Of a stretch of 64,000 bases of DNA, positions 25,304 through 35,055 are shown piece by piece. Each line of letters begins with the position of its first letter. The first letter of the stretch is position 1. The stretch spans positions 124,001-188,000 of the forward strand of contig NZ_FXUG01000006.1 of assembly GCF_900182915.1 (NCBI RefSeq), in the 5' to 3' direction. Under the pieces are notes generated by a model. The model made no database searches, was not told the origin of the DNA, and saw nothing but the letters and a program-made list of their open reading frames with translations. Made by a program: the position numbers and the translations under genes. The DNA is from Neorhodopirellula lusitana (GTDB lineage Bacteria > Planctomycetota > Planctomycetia > Pirellulales > Pirellulaceae).

Positions 25304-27157
25304 CTAAGGGATCTTCTTGAGGACAATTTCACGCAGCATCATCAGTCCTTGGTCGTATTGAATTGCTATCGGATCGATTTCCAATGCTTTCACTGAAAGG
25401 TTGTAACGTCCCGGATCTTTGAAACTGACTTTCCCAATATTGACTACTTGAAAGGCCGCCGCGAACGGAGACTTTCGTCCCCTTTTATGCACGCTTTTTT
25501 CAATGCGATGCTCGAAAGTTTGTCCAGCTACTTCAACAGAGAATGTCCCGCTGTCCATCCAGCTGGAGTAGTTCACTTGCAGTTCGTAGTTCCCAGGAGT
25601 CTCGACGACGATTTCCCACTCGGCCCATTCAGCAGGATTCGTCCAGCCTTTTAAGTTTTCCCGTTGTCCGCCGGCTCCCGCACCCAACGAAAAATGAAGG
25701 TCATCTCCGTGGATTTTGGCGAAGGCGGACGACAGAAAGTAGTCGCCCGTATTGACTTTGGCATTGCCGGTTTGAGGACGCAGTCCTCGACTCAAAGGGC
25801 GGATCGCATTGTCGACATTGGGCGGTCCGGTTAACTCGACCTTGATCACGCTCATCAGAGGATCGACGGACTTCAGTGGTACGGAAACCACAACGTTGTC
25901 TCCCGATTGATTGAACTTTAAGGGAGTTCCTGGGTCTTGGCCCAAAAGTGTGACTTGGCTGATGCCGGCATTCGCGGTGCTTCCGTTCAATCCGGGGATG
26001 ATGAGTTTTCCGTCGGTGGGCCAGTGTGCGATTTGATAGTAGAGGGTGTTGCCACGGCGAGTGCAGGATCCCCAGTCCAACAGGTAGTGGGGACCGCGCT
26101 CGACACCGTAGATCGACTCGCCGTGTTGGTGCAGCCAGTCACCGAGCGGCTGAAGTTTCGTCACGCTCACCGGAGGCAAGAGGCCTTCTGGTGTCGGCCC
26201 CATGTTCAGCAAGAGATTCCCGCCGCGTGAAACCGTATCAACAAGATTCAACAGTGCCCATTGAACTGATTGCGAGGTGTCCTTGCCCCGCCAGAACCAG
26301 CCGCCGTCGAAACGCTGGCAGCTTTCCCACAAACGGCCGTGAATATTGTCGCCGATATAAGGCGTGAAGTTCTCACACGAGCCGTAGTCCCCGTCGCCCA
26401 AACGCCGCTGGCCGATACGATCGACCAGCAATATATTCGGTTGCAACTTGCGAGCCTGATCGCGGTATTCCGATGCGCGTTCGTAGGTCCATGAGTTAAC
26501 CCATTCCCCGTCCATCCAAAGCGTGACCACGTCACCATATCGGGTGAGTAGTTCTTTCGTCTGGTCAAGCATGTACTGATGATAGACCGCGTACCTAGGG
26601 CTACCGATATTCGCGGTGTAGTCGGGATGCTTGATATCCCAAACTGAATAGTAGAAACCAAGCAGCATGTTGTGCTTGGCGCAGGCGTCAGCCAGTTCCT
26701 TGATCGGATCACGGCCAAATGGCGTTGCGTCCGTGATGTCGTGATCGGTGTATGCCGAATCAAACATACAAAATCCGGCATGGTGTTTGGTTGTGATCAC
26801 GATGTACTTGAAGCCAAGCTTTTGGGCAGTGAGCACCCATTCTTCCGCGTCAAACTTGACTGGATTGAAATTGTCCAATACGTCTGCCTTGATGACGTAT
26901 TCCCCGCCGGCCCGCTGCGGTCCCCAGTGGAGAAATAGGCCAAATTTGGCATCTTTCCACTTTTGAACTCGCTTCTCGCGATCCGCGTCCGATTCACCTG
27001 GGAAGCCTGCGACGACAGGGTCGCCGGACATGAATTGGGCGAACCAAGGGCGGTCCGCTTTCGCCCTCGCTAGCGACTCCAAAGGATCGGATTGGGCAAC
27101 CGCGAAAGACTGCACGCCAAGTGCTGCCAATAGAAAAATGGTTGATAGCTTCTTCAT
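25304..27157 (-). CDS. Secreted alpha-L-fucosidase, GH29
   Basis: A 617-residue GH29 enzyme that hydrolyses terminal alpha-L-fucose. The signal peptide is MKKLSTIFLLAALGVQSFAV then AQ. The ATG at 27157 is chosen because a longer in-frame extension would run through a decayed sulfatase segment and bury the signal peptide; an ATG six codons earlier is possible. GH29 signatures are LFLHWGPQRAGGEY, ITTKHHAGFCMFDS and the nucleophile D216 in TLWMDGEW. NLLLNMGPTPEG closes the catalytic barrel near residue 330. Residues about 420-610 form C-terminal beta domains, including one resembling a carbohydrate-binding module (AEWEIVVETPGNYELQVNYS). Expected to act outside the cytoplasm on desulfated fucan ends. 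Confidence 0.92.
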   Translation of the reverse strand: MKKLSTIFLLAALGVQSFAVAQSDPLESLARAKADRPWFAQFMSGDPVVAGFPGESDADREKRVQKWKDAKFGLFLHWGPQRAGGEYVIKADVLDNFNPVKFDAEEWVLTAQKLGFKYIVITTKHHAGFCMFDSAYTDHDITDATPFGRDPIKELADACAKHNMLLGFYYSVWDIKHPDYTANIGSPRYAVYHQYMLDQTKELLTRYGDVVTLWMDGEWVNSWTYERASEYRDQARKLQPNILLVDRIGQRRLGDGDYGSCENFTPYIGDNIHGRLWESCQRFDGGWFWRGKDTSQSVQWALLNLVDTVSRGGNLLLNMGPTPEGLLPPVSVTKLQPLGDWLHQHGESIYGVERGPHYLLDWGSCTRRGNTLYYQIAHWPTDGKLIIPGLNGSTANAGISQVTLLGQDPGTPLKFNQSGDNVVVSVPLKSVDPLMSVIKVELTGPPNVDNAIRPLSRGLRPQTGNAKVNTGDYFLSSAFAKIHGDDLHFSLGAGAGGQRENLKGWTNPAEWAEWEIVVETPGNYELQVNYSSWMDSGTFSVEVAGQTFEHRIEKSVHKRGRKSPFAAAFQVVNIGKVSFKDPGRYNLSVKALEIDPIAIQYDQGLMMLREIVLKKIP

Positions 27158-27171
27158 CGTGCAGTAGGGCT

Positions 27172-27348
27172 TCATTCGGGGATGCTGTTCTGTTCCAGGG
27201 ACCTTGGGGAACGCACGGCCAAAGGGGATTCGTTTTGAACTCTTTGCGTGGTCAGGCCTTCGGTGACCATCAGTGGCACTGTCTTGTCCCACCACGCGTC
27301 GTAGGCTTGACGCAGTTAACTGATCACTTCGGGGTGGGAGGCCGCCAC
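27172..27348 (-). pseudogene. Remnant of a sulfatase C-terminus with internal stop
   Basis: Read on the minus strand from 27348, the sequence gives VAASHPEVIS, a TAA stop, then LRQAYDAWWDK and PLMVTEG, ending in TGA at 27174-27172. This matches the C-terminus of sulfatase 3 (SASHPEVVSSLREAYDQWW, then PLLVNE and a PLA motif) across the stop, with the stop in place of a Ser codon. There is no catalytic region, so it is the tail of a lost ninth sulfatase. It lies just upstream of, and partly in the leader of, the GH29 gene. Confidence 0.75.
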
Positions 27349-27512
27349 TTTCCAGTGTTCGATTATGGCGTCGTTGCCTTCGTTAAACAGTGCGTCTCGC
27401 TGCCCATCTTGGGCTCGAAGTTTGACGGTCGTTTCGCAATTCATCGCGTTCATCTCTTCGGTATGAGCGGCCCACGAAAGCGTTGTAAGAATCACGCTTC
27501 GGATTTGCGATT

Positions 27513-28892
27513 CTATTTCTTTGAATTCTTCTTGCGTGCCTTGGATAGTGCGTTTGCGCTGGGGGCGGTGGGGAGCCCTTCTTTCCATGTATCTAGTTTT
27601 TCGGATAACTGTTGTACGAGTTCTGGATTCTCTGCGGAGACATCCTTCGTTTCAGCCCAGTCGTTCACCAAGTCGTAGAGTTCGTATCTCGGTTCCTGGG
27701 GGCTAACCAGTAGTTTCCAGCGACCATCGCGGACGCCCATTGTAGGCCATGTGAAGTCTTGCTTGTCGCCGCCTTTCCATTCCCAGAAAATGGGCTTGGT
27801 TCGTGTGAAGTCACCGCCCTTGAAGGCGTTTACGATGCTCTCGCCGTCGGGTTGGTATCCGTCAGGCAACGCCACATTGGCGACATCTAAGAATGTAGGC
27901 AGCAAGTCCACAGCCGTGATCACGGATGTGGAATCCGTCTTGCCTGCCGGGGCGATGCCGGGCCAACGCACGATGAAGGGCACGCGAACGCCTCCAGAAA
28001 AGAGCGATCGCTTGCGGCCCTTCAATCCACCGGTTTCACCAACGGAATAGTAGCCGCCCAAGCCGATCTTGGCTGCATCGTGGAACTTCTGATTGGCATC
28101 TCTTGTCTTCTCGGGACCATTGTCGGTGGAGAAAACAACCAGAGTGTTTCGATCGATGTCGAGTTCTTTCAGCAAGCGAAGGATGCGACCGACCCCTTCA
28201 TCACCCTCAGCGATGATCGATGCATAGACTCGTTGTTGCTCGTCGAGGTCTTTGAACTGTTCGAGGTATTGTTGTTGTGGGTAATGCGCCAGGTGAGCTT
28301 CATGTAGCCAGAGATTTACAAAGAACGTCTCGTCTTTGGATTCATTGATGAACTGGACTGCATGGTCGACGGAGGCCAAACCTTCTTTCTTGATTGGGTT
28401 GACTTTCGAACCGTTGAAGGTGGCAAATTTGTCGTAGCCATAGGCATCTTCGGATGGCGAATCACCTGCGCTGCCAAGGTGCCATTTGCCAAAGTGCCCG
28501 GTCTTGTAGCCGGCTTCTTGCAACAAGCGGGGAAGCATCGGAGCTTGTGGGTCGAGCCAGTCGGGCATGCCGCGTTTGATGTGAGCCTTGATGCCTTGGA
28601 AATGCTGGTGGACGCATTGGCGGGCGGGGAACTGTCCGGTCATGACAGCAACCCGGCTCGGCGAACACACCGGACTGTTGACGGTGAAGTTCGTGAAATC
28701 AACTCCTTCACTCGCCATCCGATCCAGGTTTGGCGTTTTGCAAAACGTGCTGCCGTGGATACCTAGATCACCGTACCCCCAGTCGTCTGCAAAAATGAAA
28801 ATGATATTTGGCTGGGCCGGGGATGCCGCGTCGATCGACGATCCGATCCCAGGAATCAATAGGCAAGCTAGGAATAGCAGTGGGTTTTTCAA
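27513..28892 (-). CDS. Secreted type I sulfatase (7), TTG start
   Basis: A sulfatase of 459 residues starting at a TTG codon (28892), chosen because a GGAGAG site lies 8 nt upstream and the product then begins with a clean signal peptide (MKNPLLFLACLLIPGIGSSI then DAA). A longer reading frame from 28928 also starts with TTG and has no signal-peptide logic. D36 and D37 lie in IFADDWGYGD; the formylglycine motif is C76-S-P-S-R (SPVCSPSRVAVMTGQFPAR). KWHLGSAGDSPSEDAYGYD and FSTDNGPEKT complete the site. The C-terminus is a short Lys/Arg tail (SKARKKNSKK). It follows the DUF1592 gene by 259 bp. Confidence 0.9.
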   Translation of the reverse strand: MKNPLLFLACLLIPGIGSSIDAASPAQPNIIFIFADDWGYGDLGIHGSTFCKTPNLDRMASEGVDFTNFTVNSPVCSPSRVAVMTGQFPARQCVHQHFQGIKAHIKRGMPDWLDPQAPMLPRLLQEAGYKTGHFGKWHLGSAGDSPSEDAYGYDKFATFNGSKVNPIKKEGLASVDHAVQFINESKDETFFVNLWLHEAHLAHYPQQQYLEQFKDLDEQQRVYASIIAEGDEGVGRILRLLKELDIDRNTLVVFSTDNGPEKTRDANQKFHDAAKIGLGGYYSVGETGGLKGRKRSLFSGGVRVPFIVRWPGIAPAGKTDSTSVITAVDLLPTFLDVANVALPDGYQPDGESIVNAFKGGDFTRTKPIFWEWKGGDKQDFTWPTMGVRDGRWKLLVSPQEPRYELYDLVNDWAETKDVSAENPELVQQLSEKLDTWKEGLPTAPSANALSKARKKNSKK

Positions 28893-29151
28893 GTTGTTCT
28901 CTCCGGTTGAATTTGAGAAGCCCCGCAATGGCTGTCGGACGCGTGGCTGCAGCGTAAGGTTGCGGTGGCGGACTCTAGTTCCGCTATTAGGTAGTTTGGT
29001 TGGCCGTAGCCGTGTGGTCTGTCGTCTGTTTGGATGACAAGGTGGGCGATCGCAAACGGGTGAATGTCAATTGATGAACTGAAGAAGTGATTGGTTGGAG
29101 CTCCATCGTTTGGATTTTGCAGGGATGCAATGAGTTGGTCGTCTGGCGTTG

Positions 29152-31548
29152 CTATTTGTTTGTCATCAGGTCACTGGTCGCGATGTAAGCCACCAATGAT
29201 TTCAAGCGAAATCTCTCTTTCTCGGTGCGGTCAAGAATGGACTCGACGGTTGTGTAGTCCGTGGCGACGAGCCGACGCCCCTTGGCGTATTCGGCGATAC
29301 GGACGACTAAGTTTCTCGCGAAAGGACGAAGGTCGGAGGAAAGGATCTCTTTCAGTTCTTCAATGTTTTTGAAGTCTTGACGCATGAAGGTGCCCGTCGT
29401 GTCAACCTTCTGTCTTTTGCTGTAGCGGGTGCGTAGCCGACCGATCGGATCGTAAGATTCGAGCGCGAACCCCAGCGGGTCCATGCGGCGGTGGCATTCC
29501 ATGCAAGCGGAGTCACTGCGATGTTTTTCAAGTAGCTCGCGGACTGAGTTCGCACCATTCAGATCGGGCACCAAGGCGGGCACTTCTTTAGGCGGTGGTG
29601 GCGGAGGGGTGCCTAGCATTTCAGAGAGTACCCACACCCCACGAGTGACAGGCGAGGTTTCGACTCCGTTGGATGTCAGTGTCAACACACTGGCTTGTCC
29701 GAGCAGACCGCCTCGCCGCGCGGTCGGCGGCAACTTCGCTAACGCCCAGCTTTTTTCAGAGTCGAAGGCTTTATCGGTGGCGAGGTTTCTATCGGAGTCG
29801 AAGGCCTTGTCGGCTTCGAAGGGAATTCCGTAGAGCTTCGCGAGCCGGCTATTGACGATCGCGTAATTGCAGTCGATGAAGTCGCCGACGCTGCGATTTT
29901 GACGGAAGATGTATCGAAAGAACTGCCGAGTCTCGTTTCGCATCGATTGCTCGAGGCTCGCGTTGTATTCTCGGAACTCTCTTGATTTTGAGTCCGGGGG
30001 CATCGTGCCTAGCTTGTCGAGTGACAGCCATTGATCCACAAAACTTTCGCAGAGTCGATCCGATCGAGGGTCTTGGATCAGCCGAACCACCTGGGCACGC
30101 AACTCAGCTGGATCACTTAGCTTGCCGGAGTTGGCGGCCAAGAAAAGTTCGTGATCCGGCATTGAACTCCAGAAGAAATATGACAATCGACTGGCTAGCG
30201 GAAAAGCACTGAGCTGCCCTTCTTCTTCAAGCAAGTACAGGAAATCGGGCGACGTGAGCATCCCGGTCATCGTCTTGACGACGGCTTCGTGCCAATCTCC
30301 GGTCGCGTCGTATTGTTTTTGCGAGTAGGCGTACCAGGGTTCAATCTCTTTACGACTGACGCGGCGGCGGAACGCGCGGGTTGCAAATCGTCCAAGCAAG
30401 TAGGCACGGGCGGTGGCGTCACTCAAGTTCGGCATTGAGTCGGAACTGTACGTAACACGGATGGGCTTGGGGGGCCAGAAATCGTAATAGGGTCCTTCGA
30501 TCTGGAACTGAGTAATCTTAATACCAGGGCCACGGAAGGGCTTGTTCATCGCAGACTTGGGCAGCTTTCTTCGTCGAATGCCGGATCGAATTTGCGTAAT
30601 CGGCTTTCCAGGGCCGTTGGCGAATCGCAGGTAAGGATAGTAGTCGCGATCGATAAACGTCTCGACCTGAAAGGTTTGCTCGCGGTTATACGCTAAGGGG
30701 TAACTGGCAACCGTTTTTCCCAGTTCGCTGATGCCCGACCGGTTGCCCGGGACCACGCCGATTGCCAAGGTAGGGGCCTCGTTGATCGGTGTGAACTTGA
30801 CGGGATACTCGTTTTCGTCGATTGCCGATGCGGTCACCGTAATCCGGTATCGTCCAGGAATTCGCAGCAGTTTATTGGGTTCACCGCTGGCGATTTTATT
30901 GTTCCCACCAACTCTGAAAATGTAACTGTCCTTGCTTTTAGTTTCGTATCGGCTGGAGCCGCCCTTCATCTTCTTCGTCTTGATGTTGATCACATTGGAT
31001 TCAGGCATTGTTGCCGATGACGTGAACAAAGCTTGGCGCAAGCTTTCCTGGGCAGCGTTCATGTACTCGAGCAACAGTTCGTTCGAGATCACAAGTTCGC
31101 GAGCTTCGGTATCAAATCCCGCTTCAATTTCTTGACCGTAGACGAATCGTCCCGGCTCGAAAATACCCTCGTCGAGGCCCAGCAAGTCACGAAGGGTCTG
31201 GTTGTATTCGCGTTTGTTCAACCGACGCAGCCCTGCCGTGGACGCGGGAGTGGATTGCTGGGCAAGTTCCAGGAAATGCCCCGCCATCCGATTTCGCTCT
31301 TCGGCGGTCGGTTGGGATTCATTGTCCGGCGGCATCACGCGGCTGGATAGTTGCTGGTAGATGCTGGTCAGCAATTCGGCATCCGCAGATGCAAGGTGGT
31401 CCAAGCGAATATCGCCACTCTGATCTTCTTCCCCATGGCAATGCACGCAGTACTTGTGGATCAGGATTGGAACTTTTTCAGGTGTTGCAGCATGGCTGGT
31501 GCCAGCCGAAGCGACCAGAGATATCAGTGCGATGAGAATCGTTTTCAT
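29152..31548 (-). CDS. DUF1592/DUF1587/DUF1588 protein with c-type haem motifs
   Basis: A 798-residue exported planctomycete protein. The signal peptide is MKTILIALISLVASAGTSHA; the ATG at 31548 is preferred to a longer frame for that reason. Residues 30-95 are a planctomycete cytochrome c-like domain with CVHCH and the possible axial Met in SRVMPP. DUF1587 follows (LRRLNKREYNQTLRDLLGL), then DUF1595/1592 (RLSYFFWSSMPDHELFLAA), DUF1588 with a second CxxCH (ACMECHRRMDPLGFALE), and DUF1585 at the end. It carries a 12-residue tandem duplication near residue 580. It is always-paired in planctomycetes, as far as I know, with a DUF1552 protein, which is the gene upstream here. Redox function is presumed from the haem motifs; the reaction is unknown. 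Confidence 0.88.
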   Translation of the reverse strand: MKTILIALISLVASAGTSHAATPEKVPILIHKYCVHCHGEEDQSGDIRLDHLASADAELLTSIYQQLSSRVMPPDNESQPTAEERNRMAGHFLELAQQSTPASTAGLRRLNKREYNQTLRDLLGLDEGIFEPGRFVYGQEIEAGFDTEARELVISNELLLEYMNAAQESLRQALFTSSATMPESNVINIKTKKMKGGSSRYETKSKDSYIFRVGGNNKIASGEPNKLLRIPGRYRITVTASAIDENEYPVKFTPINEAPTLAIGVVPGNRSGISELGKTVASYPLAYNREQTFQVETFIDRDYYPYLRFANGPGKPITQIRSGIRRRKLPKSAMNKPFRGPGIKITQFQIEGPYYDFWPPKPIRVTYSSDSMPNLSDATARAYLLGRFATRAFRRRVSRKEIEPWYAYSQKQYDATGDWHEAVVKTMTGMLTSPDFLYLLEEEGQLSAFPLASRLSYFFWSSMPDHELFLAANSGKLSDPAELRAQVVRLIQDPRSDRLCESFVDQWLSLDKLGTMPPDSKSREFREYNASLEQSMRNETRQFFRYIFRQNRSVGDFIDCNYAIVNSRLAKLYGIPFEADKAFDSDRNLATDKAFDSEKSWALAKLPPTARRGGLLGQASVLTLTSNGVETSPVTRGVWVLSEMLGTPPPPPPKEVPALVPDLNGANSVRELLEKHRSDSACMECHRRMDPLGFALESYDPIGRLRTRYSKRQKVDTTGTFMRQDFKNIEELKEILSSDLRPFARNLVVRIAEYAKGRRLVATDYTTVESILDRTEKERFRLKSLVAYIATSDLMTNK
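29756..29812. repeat. 36-bp period in-frame duplication inside DUF1592 gene
   Basis: Two 22-bp copies (29756-29777 and 29792-29813, three mismatches) are spaced 36 bp apart and encode DKAFDSDRNLAT followed by DKAFDSEKSWAL. The unit is 12 codons, so the reading frame is kept. Confidence 0.7.
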
Positions 31549-31626
31549 GGGGGCTTTCGCAATCAAAACCTTCACAGGCGACGGCAATGCGGTGCGAGCA
31601 GGTAAGTGGGGATTTGAATCTTTCTG

Positions 31627-32901
31627 TTAGCCAAAATGAATCGTTCCCGTCGCACCGTTGAAGCGATCGATGTCGACACCGAAGTTTTGCAGCATTGACG
31701 TGTACAGGTTGTTCAGCGGTGTTTGCCGACCACTCGCTTGCTGGCAATCAAGATGTCCGTGGTGTTTCAGTCCGCCGCCGGCTAACACAACTGGCAGGTT
31801 TCGATTGCTGTGGCGGGCGGCATCTCCCATGCCGCTGCCGAACATGACCATCGTTTGATCCAAAAGTGTGCCATTGCCTCGCTCACCGAGCGGTGCGTCT
31901 TTTAGCTTTTGAACGAGTCTTGCCATCTGGTCGATGTAAAACCGGTCGATCAGCTGCAATTGTCGAAGTCGATCGGGAAGGTTGCCGTGGTGCGATAGCG
32001 TGTGATAGCCGTCCTTGACTCCATCAAATTCAATCGCATGGTTGTGCATGCCAAAGCCGGCGGTGAACACACGACTGGAATCGGATTGAATCGCAAGGAA
32101 CAGCAGATCGAACATTAGTGGCGAGAGGAACTCATAGTCCATGCCAGAATGCGGCGTCCCTTCAATTTCGTAGCTGACAATTGGTTTTGGCAGTTTGATC
32201 CACCGCTTCATCCCCTGCAATTTGGCTTCCGCTTCACGGATTGCAGTGACGTATTCATCCAGCTTCTGTTTGTCCGATGGATTGGCTCGACGTTCAAAAC
32301 GCTTGGCTTGCTCTCCCACCAGATCCAGAATGCTGCCCTGTTCTTCTAGCTGAAGTTGGCGAGCCTTGGCGGCAGCGGCTGAATCTCGCACGAACAACTT
32401 GTTAAACAGGTCTCGTGGGTCAGAGTCTTCGCGAACCTTGATTCCTGACTTCGTCCACGAGCAACCCAGGCTTCCACCCAGCGAAACATGCAGAGATGGA
32501 AATCTTGTGGCGTAGCCGACATGGTCGGCCGCTATTTGATCCATGGAAGTGTTTGCACCCGCAGGTACTTGCCCCCCTACACCGCTCAGGAACGAACTTG
32601 TCGCACCATGCTTGGAATAAATCGCAGGATGGTCGAGATGTGAAAACACGGTGAACTCGCCACGAACGCCCGAGAGCGGTTGCAGCGTTGGGGACAGTTC
32701 AAAGTTCGGGCCTGACGAAGTTGGAAAGAAGGCATCGGGGTGAATGCCCAACGCACTACCGATGCAAACCATCCGCATCGGTTCCCGGGGCGAGCGGCTA
32801 CGAGGGGCCGCGACGGATTCCAATGTCGGTAACGCAATCGCGATCCCTGCGGCTTTCAAGAAGTTCCGGCGGGCTGGTTTCGCGATAGAACGGCTCATCA
32901 T
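31627..32901 (-). CDS. DUF1552 protein with Tat signal
   Basis: A 424-residue exported protein. The N-terminus has a twin-arginine motif (ARRNFLKAAG) and a hydrophobic stretch, so it is probably exported folded. The body has the DUF1552 pattern (HLDHPAIYSKHGATSSFL, TSMDQIAADHVG, FMFGSGMGDAARHSNRNLP-like end). Two adjacent ATG codons (32901 and 32898) are possible starts; a TTG at 32907 also reads through. It is 78 bp upstream of the DUF1592 gene. In planctomycetes these two families travel together, one with c-type haem and the other Tat-exported, which suggests a periplasmic redox pair. Biochemical activity is not known to me. Confidence 0.88.
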   Translation of the reverse strand: MMSRSIAKPARRNFLKAAGIAIALPTLESVAAPRSRSPREPMRMVCIGSALGIHPDAFFPTSSGPNFELSPTLQPLSGVRGEFTVFSHLDHPAIYSKHGATSSFLSGVGGQVPAGANTSMDQIAADHVGYATRFPSLHVSLGGSLGCSWTKSGIKVREDSDPRDLFNKLFVRDSAAAAKARQLQLEEQGSILDLVGEQAKRFERRANPSDKQKLDEYVTAIREAEAKLQGMKRWIKLPKPIVSYEIEGTPHSGMDYEFLSPLMFDLLFLAIQSDSSRVFTAGFGMHNHAIEFDGVKDGYHTLSHHGNLPDRLRQLQLIDRFYIDQMARLVQKLKDAPLGERGNGTLLDQTMVMFGSGMGDAARHSNRNLPVVLAGGGLKHHGHLDCQQASGRQTPLNNLYTSMLQNFGVDIDRFNGATGTIHFG

Positions 32902-33053
32902 CAGCAACCAAAAAACGGAAAGGGAAAATGAATTGTCGCTTCCCTAGTGTAAGTGGTTCCGAGGCCTTCATGATCACCGAATCAACCTAATGCCTAAGCT
33001 TTTAGTCGGCGGTGAGGTCGCATGGCGTGAACCTCCTTGCGGGGCACATCCCG

Positions 33054-34565
33054 CTATTTCATTGAAATCCGAAATCCAATAATCGGCTGTTTAGGAAGGG
33101 TTTGGGGTCGCTGGATGGTGAGTCGCGAATCATCACGGTCCCATTTGATTTCCTCGCGACTGCCCATCAGTTCGATGGTGGCAATTTCTTCTTTGAGCAG
33201 ACCCCCGGTAGCCAGTGTTTCAATCACGATATTGGCTGTTGGCGGTGCCAGGATAAAGGCATAAAGCTTCCCGTCTTTGGTGGTGAAGCGGACATCGTGT
33301 TCCGAGTAAGGCTTCAGGTTTTCGCCGGTGCGCCGGGTCACGATTTCAGTCGGTCCCTCGCCGAACGTTTTCCAAGGGCGTGTCCCGTAAATGCCGTCAC
33401 CGTTGAACTTGATCCAGTCACCGAACGCGGTCAGGTAAGCGGCCTGATCTTCAGGAAGCGTCCCATCCCCTCGCAGTGCGACGTTCATCATCACCGCCCC
33501 GTTCTTGCTGATCGCGTCAACGGCATTCCCGATCAAGACTGGAATGCTCATGCGTGTGATCGACCCCTTTCGATAAAACCAGCCGCCCGAAACATCGGTG
33601 GCCCATATCCAAGGGTGTTCTTGCATCTCACCGGACATGCCTCGTTCCAGATTGTAGGTGAATGCGGCTTTGTTCATGCCTGAGTTCTTGAACGAGAGCA
33701 CGGTGGTTTGCTTTCCACCGTTTTGTTCGCGGTCTCGATTGAGATACGACGAGAACAACTTGACCCCCAAGGCTTGTCCTCGTCTTTCGTCTGGGTACGG
33801 CGAATCATTGTTAAACATGTCGGGATCGTACTTGTCGATCAGTTCCCAACAACGGTCGTACCAATGCTGATTCCACGAGTCCTGCATTGCGTACCGTTTG
33901 GGATCGTAGTCCATGTTGAATAGCGACCACTCAGGAGTCCCGGGTTTTTGGTATTGGCGAGCGTTGTTGAAGAACCGTGGCGACCAATAGAGGTGAGTGG
34001 AAACGCCGAACTTCAGGCCGTGCTTGTGGGCTGCCGCTTTCCACTCCGCAATGGTGTCTCGTTGAGGTCCCATGTCGACAGAGTTCCAGGGATGGGACGA
34101 GTCGTACATATCAAAGTTATCATGGTGGGTCGCAACCGGCATGATGAAGCGGGCGCCGCAGTCTTTGAAAAAGGTGACGAGTGCATCCGGATCCCAGTTT
34201 TCGGCTTTGAAATTTGGCACATGATCTTCGTAGCCAAATTGTTCAGGCGGACCGTAATGCTCGGCATGCCAGTCGGTCAGCGTCTGAGTCATTTCCCGTT
34301 GTTTGCCGCTTTCGCCCGCGTTCACGCCATACATCCGACGGCCATAGTGCGAACCGTCGTTGGGGCGATTTTCGTCAATTGCGGACGGAACTCCCCAGTG
34401 TGTCCACACTCCAATCTTGCCATCCCGAAACCAATCGGGCGCACGGTACTGCTCCGCCATCGAGTCCCAGTTCGGCTGAATCAGCTTCGAGCCTGAGTCT
34501 TGGGCGATGCCAAGGGTGGGTAGCAGGATTGCCAACGCAAGTAACGCTAATTGAATTCGGATCAT
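33054..34565 (-). CDS. Secreted alpha-L-fucosidase, GH29 (second type)
   Basis: A 503-residue GH29 enzyme with signal peptide MIRIQLALLALAILLPTLGI. The ATG at 34565 is preferred over an upstream in-frame start (34604) because it follows AAGAGAA and begins the signal peptide directly. GH29 signatures are GVWTHWGVPSA, MPVATHHDNFDMYDS, and D254 in DMFNNDSPYPDE as the likely nucleophile. AVMMNVALRGDGTLPEDQ closes the barrel. It differs strongly from the other fucosidase (no C-terminal binding module; DxFNND instead of WMD), so the two probably cut different fucosyl linkages or sizes. The alternative of another GH29 specificity such as galactosidase-like activity cannot be excluded. Confidence 0.9.
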   Translation of the reverse strand: MIRIQLALLALAILLPTLGIAQDSGSKLIQPNWDSMAEQYRAPDWFRDGKIGVWTHWGVPSAIDENRPNDGSHYGRRMYGVNAGESGKQREMTQTLTDWHAEHYGPPEQFGYEDHVPNFKAENWDPDALVTFFKDCGARFIMPVATHHDNFDMYDSSHPWNSVDMGPQRDTIAEWKAAAHKHGLKFGVSTHLYWSPRFFNNARQYQKPGTPEWSLFNMDYDPKRYAMQDSWNQHWYDRCWELIDKYDPDMFNNDSPYPDERRGQALGVKLFSSYLNRDREQNGGKQTTVLSFKNSGMNKAAFTYNLERGMSGEMQEHPWIWATDVSGGWFYRKGSITRMSIPVLIGNAVDAISKNGAVMMNVALRGDGTLPEDQAAYLTAFGDWIKFNGDGIYGTRPWKTFGEGPTEIVTRRTGENLKPYSEHDVRFTTKDGKLYAFILAPPTANIVIETLATGGLLKEEIATIELMGSREEIKWDRDDSRLTIQRPQTLPKQPIIGFRISMK

Positions 34566-35055
34566 GCTTGTTCTCTTGTTGCCTATCGATAATGCGTTTT
34601 TCATGATGTCGGTCGGTCTCTCTTGCTTCCTATCGAATCGATGGTAGGTGCGATTGTTGAAGAGCAGGGGCTTGTCAGTTGGTTGATTTGAATTCGGTAA
34701 ATCGAAAAGGAATGGTTGCCATTCCTAAGAATCGTGTCTTGAAAGATGAGCCCAGGGCACTAGCTGTGGGTGTTGCACAAAAACGTTCAACTAACTTGCC
34801 GGCTGCTAGCGTTTTGCCGCTCACATAACCCCATAAACGAATTTCAAAACACGTTCTAAAAAGAAAGGGGGCTCGGATCTGACTTGCGATTGAGTGAGAA
34901 CGCTCGGTCGCGGAGCACTCAAAATCTGCAAGAGCAGTTTCACGGTTGAACCGCCTCGTTCACACCATCCAGTTGCCAAGCGAGGAGATTATCTGGTGTC
35001 TGTCTCCCCGCTCTTTCTCGCTTGTCGGGTAGAAAACCCGGAGGGCGAATCGCTT
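34566..35055. other. Spacer between lipoprotein and fucosidase genes
   Basis: 490 bp without a supported gene. A minus-strand open frame (34940-35164) overlaps the lipoprotein gene in another frame and has no recognisable features. It probably contains the promoter for the second GH29 gene. Confidence 0.5.

Noticed and set aside
27158-27295. 46-residue N-terminal extension of the GH29 fucosidase
   Set aside because: The extension precedes a clean signal peptide and overlaps the decayed sulfatase tail in another frame, so the start at 27157 is better.
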